DNA from: FEN-1073 sp050010135 | GTDB lineage: Bacteria > Chloroflexota > Anaerolineae > Anaerolineales > RBG-16-64-43 | NCBI GenBank assembly: GCA_050010135.1 | Contig: JBEKLP010000109.1 | Coordinates: forward strand, 1 to 6,413 | Direction: 5' to 3' | Length of the DNA: 6,413 nucleotides | Shown: piece after piece, positions 4,447 to 6,413 of the stretch | How the letters are laid out: each line of letters starts with the position of its first letter | Numbering within the stretch: position 1 is the first letter of the stretch | The notes under the pieces: generated by a model | Databases searched by the model: none | What the model was told of the DNA's origin: nothing | Seen by the model: only the letters and a program-made list of their open reading frames with translations | Made by a program: the position numbers and the translations under genes

Positions 4447-6413
4447 TTACTTCTTCGCTTTCTCCAGGATGACTCCCTTCCCTTCCTGATAATCCGCGAC
4501 GATCTTATCACCGTTCTTGAATTCACCCTGCAACATTTTCACCGATACCGGGCTTTCGATGTGTTTTTGCAGCGCGCGGTGCAGGGGACGGGCGCCGAAG
4601 GCCGGATCAAATCCTTCTTTGGCCAGTTCCTTGCGGGCGGCTTCGGTGAGGGTTACGGTCAATCCCTGCTCCGTGAGCCGCTCCTGGATCTTCTTCATCT
4701 GCAGATCGACGATTTTTTCCATGTCAGGCAGCTTGAGCGGGGAGAAGATGATGATCTCGTCGATCCGGTTGAGGAACTCCGGACGGAAAGTGCTCTTGAG
4801 CGCCTTCTCGATCTTTTCATTGTTCTCGTCCTCCTCGCCGTTTTCCCCCTTACGCAGGAAACCAAGCGAGCCGGATTTCGTTACGAATTCCGTGCCCAGA
4901 TTGCTGGTCATGATCAGAGCCGAATTCCGGAAATCCACCGTGCGGCCCTGGCCGTCGGTCATGCGGCCGTCGTCGAGGATCTGCAGCAGCGCATTCCACA
5001 CGTCCGGATGCGCCTTCTCGATTTCGTCGAACAGCACCACCCGGTACGGGCGCCGGCGGATGGCTTCCGTCAACTGGCCGCCCTCTTCGTACCCCACGTA
5101 GCCGGGCGGCGCGCCGAACAGCCGGCTGACCGTGTGCTGTTCATGGTATTCCGACATGTCCACCCGGATCAGCGCATCCTCGTCGTCGAACATGAATTGC
5201 GCCAGGGCCTTGGCCATCTCGGTTTTTCCCACGCCCGAGGATCCGAGGAAAATGAAGGATCCGATCGGCCGGCGCGGATCCTTCAATCCGGAGCGGGCCC
5301 TGCGGATGGCGTCCGAAAGGGCGTGAATGGCATCGTCCTGCCCGACGATCCGCTCCTGCAGCCGCTGTTCCATGTGCAGGAGCTTTTCCGATTCGGCTTC
5401 GAGCATCTGGGTGACCGGAATGCCCGTCCACTGTGCCACCACCTCGGCGATATCGTTCTCATCCACCACCTCGTCGAGGCGGTGATCGGATTCCCATTGG
5501 TTGCGTTTGGCGGTAAATTCCTCCTCCGTCCGCAATCGCTCGGCCTTCTTCTGGGCGGCGTGCTCGTAATCCCGCGCCAATCCCGCCTGCTCCTCCTCCC
5601 CCTGCAGCCGCGTGAGCTCGGCTTTGAGCTTTTTCAGATCCGGCGGCAGCGAGTACAGGGCGACGCGCAGCTTGGCGGCAGCCTCGTCCATCAGGTCGAT
5701 GGCTTTGTCCGGCAGCCGCCGGTCGGTGACGTAGCGGTGCGAAAGTTTTACTGCCGCCACCAGCGCCGCGTCGGAGAAATGCACCTTGTGATGCGCCTCG
5801 TAGCGGTCGCGCAGGCCGCGCAGCATATCGGTGGTCTCCTCCTCGCTCGGCTCGTCCACGAACACCGGCGCGAATCTCCGCTCCAGGGCCGCGTCCTTTT
5901 CGATGTACTTGTGATATTCATCCAGGGTGGTCGCGCCCACGCACTGCAGCTCCCCGCGCGAGAGGGCGGGCTTGAGCATGTTGGAGGCGTCCATCGCGCC
6001 CTGGGCCGCCCCCGCGCCCACCACCGTGTGCAGCTCGTCGATGAACAGGATCACTTCTCCGCTCGCCCGCTGGATCTCCTCGATCGCCGCTTTCAGCCGT
6101 TCCTCGAATTCGCCACGGAATCTCGATCCGGCGATCATCCCACTTAAATCCAGCGCCACGACGCGCTTTCCGATCAGAATCTCCGGCACGTCGCCGCTTG
6201 CGATTTTCTGCGCCAGCCCCTCGACGATCGCCGTCTTCCCTACACCCGCCTCGCCGATCAGCACCGGGTTGTTCTTGGTCCGGCGCGAAAGGATCTGGAC
6301 CACGCGCAGGATTTCCTTGTCCCGTCCGATCACCGGATCCAGCTTCCCCTCTTTGGCCATCTGGGTCAGGTCGCGGGAATATTTTTCGAGCGTCCGGTAG
6401 CGGCTTTCCGCCT
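4447..6413 (-). CDS. clpC: ATP-dependent Clp protease ATP-binding subunit ClpC (5' end beyond window)
   Basis: Hsp100 AAA+ unfoldase; 654 residues are visible. The N-terminal Clp_N domain lies beyond the right edge, and the visible part starts AESRYRTLEKYSRDL. Numbering below is from the Met at 6358-6360, which is internal. D1: Walker A GEAGVGKT (36-43), pore loop SRFRGEFEERL (79-89), Walker B ILFIDE (104-109), arginine-finger region LERRF (159-163). The middle domain is a short coiled coil (about 238-295, with DYEHAAQKKAERLR), typical of ClpC rather than the roughly 120-residue M-domain of ClpB. D2: Walker A GSSGVGKT (373-380), pore loop GYVGYEEGG (420-428), Walker B VVLFDE (441-446), sensor 1 TSNLG (485-489), LGF (499-501), FRPEFLNRID (525-534), GARPL (589-593). 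The LGF tripeptide is the ClpP-docking loop, so it should feed unfolded proteins to ClpP and not act as a disaggregase. It ends in KAKK before the probable terminator. Confidence 0.93.
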   Translation of the reverse strand, partial: AESRYRTLEKYSRDLTQMAKEGKLDPVIGRDKEILRVVQILSRRTKNNPVLIGEAGVGKTAIVEGLAQKIASGDVPEILIGKRVVALDLSGMIAGSRFRGEFEERLKAAIEEIQRASGEVILFIDELHTVVGAGAAQGAMDASNMLKPALSRGELQCVGATTLDEYHKYIEKDAALERRFAPVFVDEPSEEETTDMLRGLRDRYEAHHKVHFSDAALVAAVKLSHRYVTDRRLPDKAIDLMDEAAAKLRVALYSLPPDLKKLKAELTRLQGEEEQAGLARDYEHAAQKKAERLRTEEEFTAKRNQWESDHRLDEVVDENDIAEVVAQWTGIPVTQMLEAESEKLLHMEQRLQERIVGQDDAIHALSDAIRRARSGLKDPRRPIGSFIFLGSSGVGKTEMAKALAQFMFDDEDALIRVDMSEYHEQHTVSRLFGAPPGYVGYEEGGQLTEAIRRRPYRVVLFDEIEKAHPDVWNALLQILDDGRMTDGQGRTVDFRNSALIMTSNLGTEFVTKSGSLGFLRKGENGEEDENNEKIEKALKSTFRPEFLNRIDEIIIFSPLKLPDMEKIVDLQMKKIQERLTEQGLTVTLTEAARKELAKEGFDPAFGARPLHRALQKHIESPVSVKMLQGEFKNGDKIVADYQEGKGVILEKAKK

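Noticed and set aside
4561..6147. 528-codon open frame on the + strand
   Set aside because: It is the antisense shadow of clpC; its translation shows no family motif and no start signal.

Overview
This 6.4 kb window looks like ordinary chromosome from a GC-rich bacterium, most plausibly a Chloroflexota member of the Anaerolineae type, probably from a metagenome. The assignment is inference. It rests on a ClpC-type (not ClpB) Hsp100, a surface peptidase of the MA clan with a Thr/Pro 'PTATPT' stalk and a C-terminal membrane anchor, and the style of the peptide-binding protein, a combination I associate with that group. There is no phage, IS element, CRISPR array, rRNA or tRNA.

Layout, left to right. 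The 3' end of holA (DNA polymerase III delta subunit) lies on the + strand (1-167). A convergent gap of 210 bp (168-377) holds a degenerate REP-like repeat. All remaining genes are on the - strand, so in transcription order (right to left) they are: clpC, truncated by the right edge (4447-6413); a 163-bp gap with a strong bipartite inverted repeat that should act as the clpC terminator; a secreted, membrane-anchored metallopeptidase (2835-4283); a family-5 solute-binding protein (1246-2838); a 157-bp gap with two doubtful tiny ORFs; and a short-chain dehydrogenase/reductase (378-1088).

The most notable arrangement is the peptidase/binding-protein pair. The peptidase stop and the binding-protein start share an ATGA overlap, and the binding protein's Shine-Dalgarno lies within the last codons of the peptidase. 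The pair is therefore probably translated in a coupled way. A simple reading is that the outward-facing protease releases peptides that the binding protein captures, but no permease or ATPase is encoded in the window, so transport would rely on genes elsewhere. The binding protein also lacks a lipobox cysteine.

Several start codons were moved from the longest ORF on the basis of ribosome-binding sites and signal peptides. I found no convincing undescribed system; the findings are modest and graded accordingly.
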